A stretch of 33,855 bases of DNA from an uncultured Pseudomonadota bacterium (GCA_937123825.1 CAKZKQ010000772.1:1-33855), one strand, 5' to 3'; shown: positions 9,701-17,008, numbered from the stretch's first letter. Made by a program: numbers and translations. The notes: generated by a model not told the origin, from the sequence alone.

Positions 9701-12700
9701 CGGGCTGCTCAAGCTCTCGAGCCTCAAGGCGAGCCAGACGCAGGCGGAGATCGGCGGGTTTGAGGAAAACGGTGCCATCTTCGAGGCTGGCCAGACGCTC
9801 CCAGCCGCCGTCCTCCTGGGCCATCGCCAACAATTCGCGCAGGACCTCGGCTTGCTGTCCGGCGTCGCCTTGGCGCTGACAGAGCTGGGCCAGCAGAAGG
9901 CGCGCGGCGGGATCCTCGGGGGTCTCATTGACCAGGCGCCGCTGAGACTCAATGGCCGCCGGCAGATCGTGGCGCTCCTGGGCATGGATCTGCACCAACT
10001 CCACCAACAACCCCACGCGGGTCGTGTCCCCAGCGTCGCTGCGCCCCAGCTCGCCTTCGAGCAGATCCACCAACGCGTCCACCTGCTCGATGTCGCGGTA
10101 GAGATCCTGGAGGCGCCCAAAGGCTTCGCGACGCGCCTGCATGTCGACGCCGTGCAGGCCCATGATGGCGCGGTGCTGGTCAATGGCCAGCAGCGGGTCC
10201 TCCATGCGCTCGGCGGCAAGACGCGCCAGCAACTCCAAGCGCTCGGTGCGGGCTTCGATGTCGGTCAACGAGCTCAGGCCGCGCTCCAGGAGCCGGAAGA
10301 GGTCCTGGGCGCCCTCGGGGGTGTCGGCGCGGGCTTCAAAGTAGGCGCGGGCGTCAGCGTGGTTGGGATCCAGCTCACCAAGCAGGAGCCAGGCGCGGTA
10401 GGCCTCGGACTCGGCGCCTCGGTTTTGTCGCTGCTGGGCCAGGCGCACAAAGAGCGCAGCGCGCCGACGCGGGTCTTCGGCGATGGACGCCCACGGGGCT
10501 TTGTCCAGCGCCCAGCACAACAACTCGTCGAGCGAATCCTGGGCGTCGCTGGTGGTGAAGATCCCTTCCAGGCTGGTGTAGGCGCGCAGGTTGGCCGGAT
10601 CCTGGTCGAGCACGGCTTGCCAGGCGGCGGCGGCCAACTCCAACGAGGTCAACCGCTCCCAGGCCACACCGCCCAACTCCAGCAAGAGGTCCACGCGGCG
10701 CTCCGGATCGGGCTCTTCGCTGGCGCGGCGCTCAAGGAGTTCGACCAACTCGGTCCAGCGGCCGCTGTCGGCCAAGCCCGCTTCAAGGCGCGCTGTGGCG
10801 CGGACGCGGGCATTGCCGGTGGGGTCAATCTCGTAGGCGCGCAGGTCACAGTCAATGGCCAGGCGCATCAACTCGGGGCGCTCGGGGTCGCCCTCGGCGA
10901 TGCTGGCGAGGCGCTGGTGGAGTTGCTCGGCGGCCATCAGATAGATCGAAGCCGCCTCGGCGGGTCGCCCGGCTTCCAGATAGGCGCTCTCAAGGCGGCG
11001 CAGCGCGGCAAAGCCTTCGGGGCTGCGAAGCTGGGCCTCCAGTGCTTCCCTGGCGGGCTTGAAGTCGGGGGCCAGGGCGCTGGCGCGGCCGAGCGCTTCC
11101 ATGGCGCGGGCCGGATCGCCGACCTCGTTGGCCAAGACACGGCTCTTCTCCAGCAAGAGCGCGGCGGCCTGATCGGGGCCTTCGGCGACCTTCAGTTGGA
11201 TGTCGTAGAGGCGCGCGACCATCTCCATGTTGCCGATGCGGCGGTAGAGCACCCGACCCGCCTCGATGTAGTGGCTCATCGAGGTGTCCAGGCGGAAGGC
11301 GCGCTGGTAGTGCTGCATGGCTTGTTCAAGCAACTCCAGACGTTGCTCAAGCACCTGCCCCATCTCAAAATGAAGCGCGGCCTGATGGCGGACGTCGCTG
11401 GCGTCGTCGATGAGCAACTCCAACAAGGACACCAGCGGGTTCCAGCGCTCGGCGCGCACACAGACCTGGCGCAGGATCCGCTCGACCTGCTCGGTGTAGT
11501 AGCCCTGGTGGTAGAGCCCAAAGAGCCCTTCGATGATCTGGCTGACGTCGTCACCGGCCAGATCGGCGGCGGCCTCGTAACACTCCAACGCGCGGTCGGG
11601 GCGGCCGTAGGACCCAGCACAGATGACCGCCATCTCGACAAGGATATTGGCGCGGCGGCGCTGGTCTCGGGTGCGGGCTTCCTGGGCTTCGAGCAGTTCC
11701 AGCAACGCTTGATCGTCGCCACGGGCGCGGTGGATCTGTCCCAGCGCTTCAAGCGAACCGGCGTGCTCGGGGTCATGGGCGAGGATGTCTTCAAGGCGCT
11801 CGACCACGGTGTCGGCCAGCGACTCATCGAGAGACACGGCGTTGCCGTAGAGGGCGGCGGCCTGATCGAGATTGTTGAGCCGCTCGTCGTAGACCAGCGC
11901 GACCTCCATGAGGATCGCCGCGCGGTCTCGGGGCTCCTGGGTGACGGCAGCCTCGCGTTGGCCGACCTGGACCAGATCGTTCCAGCGGGCCAGACCGCGC
12001 AGCAGCGTCCGCAGCAGCCCCAAAACATCCACGTCTTCGCCGTGGTTCAAGAGCGCTTCAAGGATCGGGACCAGTTCATCGGGCTCGGCGCCTGCCCGGT
12101 GGGCCTGACGCACAACTTCCAGACCGCGGTCGACGTCGCCCAGGTGCTGGGCCGTCAGCCGCCCCATCTGAATGAGCAGCTCAAGGCGCGCGTCGGGTTC
12201 GTTGAGTTCGTTGAGTTGTTCGAGGCGGCGCTCAAGGAGGTTGAGGAGGTATTGGGCGTCCTGGGGACCGGCCAGATGGGCCTCACAGATCTTGCGCAGC
12301 GCATCAAAGACCCCCTGGTGGTTGGGGTTGCGCTGAAGCATGGACTCAAGCTCCTGGCGGATCTGCATGATCGGCGCCTGAGGCTCGCGGCTGGCCGACA
12401 TGTAGGCCACTGCGGCCAGGCTGACTTCACCAAGCTTGTCCAGGCGAAGCTGGGCCAACTCGACCCAGATCCGGGCGCGCTCCGGGCCTGGGGGCATCTG
12501 GCGCGCTTCGGCCTCGGTCAGATCGGAGAGCGAGCGCCAGTCGCCGCGCGCCCAGAAGACCTCTTTGAGTGCGTCGCGCACCTGGGCTGGACCCGCAGAT
12601 CCCAACGAGACGCTCATCCGCAGCGCCTCCTGGTAGGCGCCGGCGACCACCTCGGGGTCACCCATGCGGGCGCCCCAGACCTCGGCGATCGTCAACTGAA

Positions 12701-12857
12701 GGTAGAGCGCCTCTTCACCGCCCACGGCGCCAGCGCGCTGGGCATAGAGTCGGATCAAGCCAGCAAAGTCACCGCGCTCTTCGAGTTGCTCTCGCAAGCG
12801 CGCAAACATGACCGGATCTCCTGGCCGTCGGGCCAGACCTTCCCAGAGGCTTTGCAT
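2541..12857 (-). CDS. Giant tetratricopeptide-repeat protein (about 3438 aa)
   Basis: Roughly residues 1-2745 are degenerate TPR-type helical hairpins, with recurring patterns such as A-x-x-x-Y-x-x-x-L and the sequence around D-P-x-x-A. They form a very long superhelical scaffold for protein interactions. A non-repeat domain of about 280 residues follows (coded around 3780-4620). The last 410 residues or so (2541-3775) are a disordered tail rich in Ala, Glu, Asp, Val and Pro. No signal peptide or transmembrane segment is visible, so it is probably cytoplasmic. I place the start at the ATG at 12857 because AGGGGA lies about 6 nt upstream; in-frame TTG and ATG codons further out (12950, 12941) lack a good ribosome site. 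Similar large TPR proteins are common in Myxococcota, but the specific role is unknown. The gene is 163 nt downstream of the XPB-like gene. The opposite strand is almost entirely open because TTA, CTA and TCA codons are avoided. Confidence 0.88.
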   Translation of the reverse strand: MQSLWEGLARRPGDPVMFARLREQLEERGDFAGLIRLYAQRAGAVGGEEALYLQLTIAEVWGARMGDPEVVAGAYQEALRMSVSLGSAGPAQVRDALKEVFWARGDWRSLSDLTEAEARQMPPGPERARIWVELAQLRLDKLGEVSLAAVAYMSASREPQAPIMQIRQELESMLQRNPNHQGVFDALRKICEAHLAGPQDAQYLLNLLERRLEQLNELNEPDARLELLIQMGRLTAQHLGDVDRGLEVVRQAHRAGAEPDELVPILEALLNHGEDVDVLGLLRTLLRGLARWNDLVQVGQREAAVTQEPRDRAAILMEVALVYDERLNNLDQAAALYGNAVSLDESLADTVVERLEDILAHDPEHAGSLEALGQIHRARGDDQALLELLEAQEARTRDQRRRANILVEMAVICAGSYGRPDRALECYEAAADLAGDDVSQIIEGLFGLYHQGYYTEQVERILRQVCVRAERWNPLVSLLELLIDDASDVRHQAALHFEMGQVLEQRLELLEQAMQHYQRAFRLDTSMSHYIEAGRVLYRRIGNMEMVARLYDIQLKVAEGPDQAAALLLEKSRVLANEVGDPARAMEALGRASALAPDFKPAREALEAQLRSPEGFAALRRLESAYLEAGRPAEAASIYLMAAEQLHQRLASIAEGDPERPELMRLAIDCDLRAYEIDPTGNARVRATARLEAGLADSGRWTELVELLERRASEEPDPERRVDLLLELGGVAWERLTSLELAAAAWQAVLDQDPANLRAYTSLEGIFTTSDAQDSLDELLCWALDKAPWASIAEDPRRRAALFVRLAQQRQNRGAESEAYRAWLLLGELDPNHADARAYFEARADTPEGAQDLFRLLERGLSSLTDIEARTERLELLARLAAERMEDPLLAIDQHRAIMGLHGVDMQARREAFGRLQDLYRDIEQVDALVDLLEGELGRSDAGDTTRVGLLVELVQIHAQERHDLPAAIESQRRLVNETPEDPAARLLLAQLCQRQGDAGQQAEVLRELLAMAQEDGGWERLASLEDGTVFLKPADLRLRLARLEARELEQPAEAINTYKRLLQGEHLRQEALDELQQVLFARQDFEGLMEVLEAEAERARDTSDKVHFLSRMAMLAEQELGDLERAVALWLRVLEVRPKDPDALQTLEQLYSQLGRWEQLIAVCRARLGISPDADARARLLRKIGRVWRQHDRLEEAAGVYHELLEELPEDLLARQALYEIHSVREDHTAQVAVIGELLRFESDSARRHELMLKETEVRLEHLDDVDGAINTLERLVEDHPMDTSSLEQLHNLLLEEQRWPRAAAVLDKLAAQTSDIARRIDRLLELSSLQEERLGAPEVAADVLEQVLTLHPANRDALQRLERLYDEPLERPEALVNVRARLVELVTDPAQQVALLRSLALVLEERLEQPAAAFARVAQAHEVAPDDGQHLEELYRLAEKASLWPHLLQVLSADASRSPTIEARHDIQRRMAELIEVRLGDPRTAFGIHREIFLDAPRQGQELQELERLAQDEPALWQRVVELYGKLIEQTVEAEPLAELHWKVAELQRRGLENPPEAFGTLRAALSIETQAEQTLVRLRTLAEEEGLWQELVSLGEERWRGLEGRDAQIDVLLDNARLIEAHLEDPERALEQYVLAFQLDPRRLEIEERLRELAVAEQTVRDLVLKLYEVVIKECRSENDVEGQIHFLTRMTELHDARQEHEEAFASMMRAFKIEPRHEDVQRRLEALGEQVKRLGEVAEAYQNEAEQSRRDQAMPFYLASARLLSGPLELDAHAIDLLRRALEVSPDDSDVLAQLEVLYRNRDDLESLVGLYIHRAERTVDREGRYDAYLAVAALLEQSADPERAVEYHRRALRLNPRNIEVLERLAALYERLEQPDRKARILEQIVEILDSQDDGERLIPILDQLAVLYANNRRPTRSVEMIQRLLDLRPLRQSFFERLESTLEESNKLDALMDTYQERVKLFDDLMPELEAIEHGQEVPARLLNDDGEQSNTGDLRREQLRILRLMVDMSLDGLKTPRRGVKLLNDLLGRFPDDVEAIERLAELYAGLERWQDHISTLRRSMDFLSPEGKALTLRRISEVYEERLYHPGHAAEVLEELVALTDEDAPTFTDLGRLCIRLERWDDALGWYRKAVALEPPNALSDDLQADIWCQIAEVEERYKRNDDAAFEAYEHALKLHPNNPRARQAVIRYLAVGDQWERQISLLRLEVDQTNEAARRAELLWEIGGIFRDRGQDPAAAVEAYREALFIDGQMLVALRDLADAAFHAGLWYEAAETYGVLVGGTFTRIVVESQPLDPSRLGVYESSDEPAFVTYTVRLGYAMEALGRHDEAIEHYVQALRIRSTNIRALMGAGRLLFNMGNRDAAARHLRKLMATHLENMQDAEIAHASFMLGSIHHSNNQSDKALDFLELTLERDPSHRVAAQLSYEIATALQREEQAAAALSRVIDLTEDKDVRRSLLVKLGDLYGDRLSDPAMALTAYEKILEDFPGDLLAAERGLGIHIKQERWERALEISGQLIEQDQLALADHPERAEDRRWVRGAVRHLLRHGHILYNGHGRASEALGVYERALELDPTNLDALGQIGLMLGARGDFEALIERYDGFVSSLADNNVSLRIEVLRRLGSLLHEELQAHDRALGVYQELRELAPRDFRVHDALYRLYLTPSQHDPESALDALRTLIMLGEVTQERFRQLLALYRETDRHDGAAQILRLLDFCRCTSREEQQQVRDHRDDLSDLRSGDLNADAYHEHILPPLGRGPLASLLTFVYRKARGVLYQSLTDLGVDESDRISGRRNLNVANIFRDVAEILGQSEVELYLRRDEVRGIQMALSNPPSVVIGEDIFRGLFNREQRFVLGRALEMSRSAFITVAALPPFEFMAFYEAVFALAVEPQERAWRVDERLQERIEFWLESLEEVMDEVDKVSLAALVEACQEVFGDKRPTVVDWRYTARASAQRTGLFLCGEPLVALKRLLREEERLRSPSIRSFEDLIVAMETSRDIREVVLYLLSEDFILARRKLKGEPLPQRSVIETPKAVLLPSAEEAVEVTDDELLEFELDDEAAIEEAEASVAPMGDAMELEEADLTTELVVGKEEIAPPPAPPVSPGEVGADEPGEEVVAEAIEAVEAVEVAEAVEASPQDEDGQPVLVAEEGLGADDSPAQEAAVSVDAAEAVVDAQEGALSDDDIAAPAPDAQPEASAGLDDDVAPPPPPLAQATQEAPAAAQDEVQAQEGHGAEVSEPPPAPAEMPLSLYDEDPTSLALLTSEGVPLEELPSEVSVSMDESASDLAQPSSDDEAVEVDASEVVEVVDVDDIEAVIDDGDELSGDVPPAPPAPPAAPPAAPVPSDAEGQEGDASELPPPAPPASGEFQQPAPLPEPDEAPGHELIGEGPNSIEFFDPMDEDDEADDEDDEGLLLGGFDDSPKKDSSETTP

Positions 12858-13021
12858 TGCATCCCCTACCGTACCGGGCCGCTCTTGAAAGCGACACGAG
12901 CGACTGACGAGGACCCAGCCAAAGTCCACCCCAGCGCCCATCGCCGCCAAAGCCTGCCCTTATTTATCGCGTGCGCCTGGCGCGCTGGGCCCACAAAGAT
13001 CCCAGCCAGCGACCGGGGCTT

Positions 13022-15199
13022 TTACGCGTCATCAAGCTCATCCATCAAACCAAGCTGCACAAGGAGCGCCTCCATCATGGGCCAACGCTCCGAGGCCAAC
13101 ATCACCGCTTTGGGGCCCAAACGGGCTTCGATCAGTTCGTCCGCCTCTCGGGAGTCCAAGAGGCGATCCACCGCCGAGGCCTCTGAGAGCGTCACCACCG
13201 TGACCCCAACCCTGGCCGTCGCCAGCAGGCCATCGAGCAGCGCGCGCAGAGGCAACTCCAAATGGGGTTTGACGCCCCCTTCGACCCTGGGGCTCAAAAA
13301 TGCCAGCGCCTGGGCCGTGGTGTCCTGGGGCCAATGCTGGCGCATAAGCCCAGCGTCGAGCCTCCAGCGCTGCGCCTGATCTTCTGGCACCTCGATGGCC
13401 ACCGCCACCGACTCGATCTCGGCCTCGGTGACCATGTCCAGGCCAGTGGGCAGCGCTTCAATCTCCACACCGCCCAGGTGCGCAAAGCAGGCCGGAGGGG
13501 CGGTGGCGTAATCAATCAGGTGCAGCGCGTCCAGATCGTGGTGCCGGACCAGTGCCTGCGCTTGCCCTTCGGGGACAAAGACCCCTTCAAGGCCGACCTT
13601 GACCACGGGGCCCTGGACCGCGGGCAGGTGTTCGAGGCGATCGGCCAGCGCATCGAGGCGATCGGGGACGCCGGGCATGTGCAGCAGCGCGCCGCAGGTG
13701 TAGAGGGTCAGCTTGCGCTGGACGCGTTTCCAGTCGCGCAGCGCAAAGACGACGTTGTCAGGCACGGGGGTGCGGCTGGCGTCCTTGAGGAACTCGATGA
13801 CCGCCTCGGCGTCCTGGCCTCGGCCATAAGCGCGCTGAACGCGGATGGCGTCCAGGACAAAGGTGGCCACGTGTTCGTTGCGTTTGCGCAGTTCGCCGAT
13901 GCTGTGCAGGCCATAGAGGACCTTCAGACTGGCGTCGGCGGCAAAGACGGTCACTTCAAAGTTGGGCTGCACAATGAGCGGCGGCGGCCGCACGGCGTCG
14001 TCGGGCTCTGCGTCGCGCTCCAAGGCCGCGCGGCGGCCCCGCTCGGTCCAGCGCATGACCGTGCGCCCGTCGGCGCATTGACCCAATTCCAGCACACCAA
14101 GCCAGGGCAGCGCCACCATCAAAATCGACTGCACAAAGGTGGCCACGGGGATGTCAGAACCGATCGACTCGGCCAAAAACCCCCGATCGAGCGCCAACAA
14201 GACCCCCACGACCTGCTCGACCAGCGCCCACCCCTCGATGGGGAGCTGGGCCAGATCGCTGAGCACCTGAGAGCGAGCGCCGGCCAGCCCCTTTCCAGCG
14301 ACGTGGGGACGCTCGGCGGCCTGGGCACCGGTGAGGTGGCGTTGGGCTTCGACCTCAAACCAAAGCTCGCCGGTGCGGTAGGCTCTAAGCAGGGCCCGCT
14401 CGCGGCTTTGGGCGTCGTCCTGGAAGAACTCGGCGCAGGGTTCAAAGACGCTGACCATGCGGCCGCCTTCGACGCTGACGAGGTTCATCGTTCGGGCCAG
14501 CGCCAGCATGTGGCGCAGCGGTTCTTCGACCTGGGGGTGGGCCAGGCTCTGGTCGTCGATCTCGCGCCCGGTGGGCAGACCAAGGCCCCGGACAAAGCGG
14601 GCCAGCGAGCGTCGGTTGGGCGACAGATCCTTGTTGAGGGCCATGCCGTCGCCATCGAGCGAGGCGGTCAGGCGCAGGAGGTTGCGCTCAAAGCGATCCA
14701 TGTCCCAACGGGCCAGCGCCTTGATGCTCTCGTCGCGCAGCCCAAAGCCTTCGCCGGGGACCAGCAGGCCGCGGGTCTGATCGACCCAGGTCAGCAACGC
14801 CTCGGGGGCGCGCAGCTCTCGCTGCAGGTGGCGGCGCTTGCCCAGTGCCTGGTTGAGGGACCATTGGCGCTGGCCGGGGGCGGGCATCAAGATCACCAGG
14901 CCGTGGGCGATGAGCGTCTCAAGGCCCTGATCGATCTCTCCCCAACCCTGCATGATGGCCAGGCGACGCAGCCGCCCTCCCCGACCCTTGCCTTTGCGAA
15001 GCGCCAGGGCCGAGAGCGCCGCCAACGCTTTGGGCTCCGCGTCGAGTAGCCCGGGCAACTTCTCCAGCGCAGCAGCGGCCAACGGCTGCGCCCCGAGTGT
15101 CTGGGTCAGTTCTTGAAGAACACCAGCAGGATAATGACGCTCGACAGCGCTCTGCAGGGCGTCCATGGCGAGCGTTTGCTGGGCAGCGCCGTCGGCCAT
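13022..15199 (-). CDS. Stand-alone XPB/Ssl2-N-like (Helicase_C_3) protein without a helicase motor
   Basis: A 725-residue cytoplasmic protein. The middle contains a segment with the look of the XPB/Ssl2 helicase N-terminal-like domain (Helicase_C_3 family): P-L-I-V-Q-P-N-F-E-V, later S-R-T-P-V-P-D-N-V, then a conserved L-R-D-W. In bacterial and archaeal relatives this sits beside helicases or winged-helix modules. I see no Walker A or DEAD/DEAH motif here, so it is not itself a motor. The N-terminal part looks helical and winged-helix-like. The ATG at 15199 follows GAGGA by about 6 nt and overlaps the upstream small gene's stop by one base (TGATG), which favours it over the TTG at 15202. The function is unknown; DNA or transcription-complex binding is inferred from the family only. 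Confidence 0.75.
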   Translation of the reverse strand: MADGAAQQTLAMDALQSAVERHYPAGVLQELTQTLGAQPLAAAALEKLPGLLDAEPKALAALSALALRKGKGRGGRLRRLAIMQGWGEIDQGLETLIAHGLVILMPAPGQRQWSLNQALGKRRHLQRELRAPEALLTWVDQTRGLLVPGEGFGLRDESIKALARWDMDRFERNLLRLTASLDGDGMALNKDLSPNRRSLARFVRGLGLPTGREIDDQSLAHPQVEEPLRHMLALARTMNLVSVEGGRMVSVFEPCAEFFQDDAQSRERALLRAYRTGELWFEVEAQRHLTGAQAAERPHVAGKGLAGARSQVLSDLAQLPIEGWALVEQVVGVLLALDRGFLAESIGSDIPVATFVQSILMVALPWLGVLELGQCADGRTVMRWTERGRRAALERDAEPDDAVRPPPLIVQPNFEVTVFAADASLKVLYGLHSIGELRKRNEHVATFVLDAIRVQRAYGRGQDAEAVIEFLKDASRTPVPDNVVFALRDWKRVQRKLTLYTCGALLHMPGVPDRLDALADRLEHLPAVQGPVVKVGLEGVFVPEGQAQALVRHHDLDALHLIDYATAPPACFAHLGGVEIEALPTGLDMVTEAEIESVAVAIEVPEDQAQRWRLDAGLMRQHWPQDTTAQALAFLSPRVEGGVKPHLELPLRALLDGLLATARVGVTVVTLSEASAVDRLLDSREADELIEARLGPKAVMLASERWPMMEALLVQLGLMDELDDA

Positions 15200-15459
15200 C
15201 AATCGTCCTCCGACGGGGTTGCTTCGGGCTCGGGCATGCGTCCTACGATGGTGGGGAAGCGCTGCTGTTCAACCAGCGCCTGATGAACAATGGGCAGCTC
15301 ATCGGCAGGGAACGCCAGCGCCGTCTGTCCAACCCTCATGGTGTGAACAGGCAGTGATTCCAACAGGAGAAGTGTCTCCTTGAGGGTCACAGGGGAATCA
15401 CATTCGAGCAGCGCCACGTTGACGTGTAGTGTCGCTCCTGGGGGGTCGGTGCGGCTCAA
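15199..15459 (-). CDS. Small hypothetical protein, 86 aa
   Basis: I do not recognise this protein. It begins at a TTG preceded by GGAGA at a spacing of about 6-7 nt and ends in a TGA that overlaps the ATG of the XPB-like gene by one base, so the two are almost certainly translated together. It has an alternating hydrophobic pattern that could form a small alpha/beta fold, and an acidic C-terminus (S-E-D-D). It has no signal peptide or membrane segment. The tight coupling suggests a partner or regulator of the 725-residue protein. The start is moderately sure because no in-frame ATG gives a plausible alternative. Confidence 0.6.
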   Translation of the reverse strand: MSRTDPPGATLHVNVALLECDSPVTLKETLLLLESLPVHTMRVGQTALAFPADELPIVHQALVEQQRFPTIVGRMPEPEATPSEDD

Positions 15460-15480
15460 GTGGGTTCTCCGATGTGGCCG

Positions 15481-15498
15481 CAGCGCAAAACTGCGCTG
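15481..15498. promoter_or_regulatory. Perfect 7-bp hairpin in the leader of the 86-aa gene
   Basis: CAGCGCA, a 4-nt loop AAAC, then TGCGCTG. It lies about 22 nt upstream of the TTG start at 15459 on the minus strand, just before the GGAGA ribosome site. There is no following T-run, so it is more likely a leader structure or operator than a terminator. Confidence 0.4.
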
Positions 15499-15572
15499 GT
15501 CTTGTCGCCTGCTTGCAGCAATTCACGCCGGATCCTGCCCCCACACCCCCAGGATGTCAAATTTGAAGGGCC

Positions 15573-15617
15573 CATACACCGGCGCTGAAGTTGAGGCCAG
15601 ATTCAACACGGTGTATG
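15573..15617. promoter_or_regulatory. Nested inverted repeat, candidate structured RNA or operator
   Basis: The outer arms CATACACCG (15573-15581) and CGGTGTATG (15609-15617) are a perfect 9-bp inverted repeat. Inside, GTTGA (15590-15594) pairs with TCAAC (15603-15607) around an 8-nt loop. The result is a two-tier stem with an asymmetric internal loop. There is no T-run on either side. The role is unknown. Confidence 0.45.
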
Positions 15618-15816
15618 TAACAATGGTTGCCGACGAACCCGTCGCTTAAAGGATCAACCCCGGGGCACATCGGCGCGCTCAGATTTGATAGGGACAGGGC
15701 CGGGCACAAGCCACATCGACAAACCTGAGAGATTGGTTTCGATGGAGGCCGAACTGGCAATATCCCTGCGTTTGAGGGCGCCCTTGGCTTGGCCCATAAA
15801 TACGGAGAACACCTGC

Positions 15817-16950
15817 ATGAGTCAGCGTCCCCGCACACTCGTTTTGATGCTCGCGTCGATGGTGTGGCTGGCAGCCGCCGCCTGCAACGGCAGCACCCCC
15901 ACGGTCGTCCCCGATGAGACTCCGGAAGTTCAATGTGGGCGGCTGAGCAACGCCAACGCGGAAAAGACGGTGTGCATCCCCGTGATGGCCGCCGACGTGC
16001 AGGAGCAGGAGGTCACCTTCGACAGCCAGGAGACTGCCGGAGGCAAAATCCAGCTCAACGGCACGCTGAGCACGCCCAGCTTTGGCCCCGACGCCCAGGC
16101 TCCCCCCAAACTCCCAGCCGTGCTGCTCATCGCCGAAGACGGCCCCATTGGCCGCGACGGGGTGATCGCAGGCGATCTCATGGGCCCCTTTGCCAACCCG
16201 GTGCCGGTCCTCAAGGATCTGGCCGCGCAGCTTGCGGCCAGCGGCTACACGGTGCTGCGCTACGACAAGCGCGCCTGCACGTCCTGCGGCTACCCGGACC
16301 AGATCCAGAAGACCGCCGGCTGGGTTGACGCCGTCGGTGACGCGGTGGCTGCGGCCACCTACCTCTCGGCGCAGCCCGGCGTCGATGCTGGCGATCTGAT
16401 CATCGTGGGCCACGGCCAGGGCGCCGCGCTGGCCCTCGACGTTCACGCCCAGGTCCCCGCCAGCGCCGTGGTCATGCTCAGCTCTCCGGCCCGCGCCGTC
16501 GATGTGGCCATGATCGAAGCCATGAAAGCCTTCATCGCCCAGGGAGAAGCCTCGGGCATGGACGCCAAGATGCTCGAAGACGCGCGCAACAAGCTCTCCG
16601 AGATCGAGTCCAGCATGGTCGCCCTCAAGGACGGCTCCTTCCCTGAGGACTTCCCAGTGCTTGGCACCAACCTGCCGGCGTTCTGGAGCGGCTGGATGGC
16701 CGCCACCGGGGGACTGCGCCAGAGCCTGCAAACCTTCAACGGCGAGCTGCTCTACGTGCGCGGCGGCGATGATCTTGAAACGACCGCTGACGAGGCGGCC
16801 ATGATGGAAGAGATGCTGGCCGGGCGCCAAAACGCCGAGGTGGCCATCCTGCCTGGATTGACCCACGCGCTGCATCAGCGCGGCGAGCAGGGTGTTGGCG
16901 CCGCTGTTGGACCCACCATTGTGGAGTTCCTGGGCAAAGGCGGCCGCTGA
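15817..16950 (+). CDS. Lipoprotein with alpha/beta-hydrolase fold lacking the nucleophile Ser
   Basis: A 377-residue predicted lipoprotein. The ATG at 15817 has GGAG 9 nt upstream and begins a signal peptide ending A-A-A-C (Cys23); frame upstream of it has no ribosome site. The body is an alpha/beta-hydrolase with a conserved P-V-P-V-L-K-D-L and G-Y-T-V-L-R-Y-D-K-R core. At the nucleophile elbow it reads G-H-G-Q-G (Gly200, codon GGC at 16414-16416), where the paralogue at 20962-22092 reads G-H-S-Q-G. The oxyanion-loop H-G-S-G of the paralogue is also replaced here (I-A-E-D-G). The downstream G-G-D-D and T-H-A-L-H segments, which normally carry the acid and base, remain. I infer a pseudo-enzyme with a binding or structural role on the membrane. 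It could retain an unusual activity, but a classical Ser-hydrolase mechanism is unlikely. Confidence 0.85.
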   Translation: MSQRPRTLVLMLASMVWLAAAACNGSTPTVVPDETPEVQCGRLSNANAEKTVCIPVMAADVQEQEVTFDSQETAGGKIQLNGTLSTPSFGPDAQAPPKLPAVLLIAEDGPIGRDGVIAGDLMGPFANPVPVLKDLAAQLAASGYTVLRYDKRACTSCGYPDQIQKTAGWVDAVGDAVAAATYLSAQPGVDAGDLIIVGHGQGAALALDVHAQVPASAVVMLSSPARAVDVAMIEAMKAFIAQGEASGMDAKMLEDARNKLSEIESSMVALKDGSFPEDFPVLGTNLPAFWSGWMAATGGLRQSLQTFNGELLYVRGGDDLETTADEAAMMEEMLAGRQNAEVAILPGLTHALHQRGEQGVGAAVGPTIVEFLGKGGR

Positions 16951-17008
16951 AACACGACGACGGCTCGCTGCGGCGCTCCGGCGCGCCCGGCAGCCAGGAG
17001 GATTGGCC

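Larger units (their letters stand above)
15460..15816. other. Divergent 357-nt intergenic region with structured elements
   Basis: I see no convincing gene here; the short frames lack ribosome sites. It lies between divergently transcribed genes. It contains a perfect 7-bp hairpin (15481-15498), a 10-bp palindrome TCAAATTTGA (15557-15566) with a near copy TCAGATTTGA around 15679, and a nested stem-loop at 15573-15617. On the minus strand a perfect TTGACA (plus-strand TGTCAA, 15555-15560) lies 17 nt from a poor CAGGAT, so a weak promoter for the 86-aa gene is possible. For the plus-strand gene I find no clear promoter. Confidence 0.6.

Noticed and set aside
3138..13379. 3413-codon plus-strand frame as a real gene
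   Set aside because: It is in exact register with the opposite giant TPR gene and is explained by absence of TTA, CTA and TCA codons. It has no ribosome site or recognisable domain. Kept as a finding about codon bias only.
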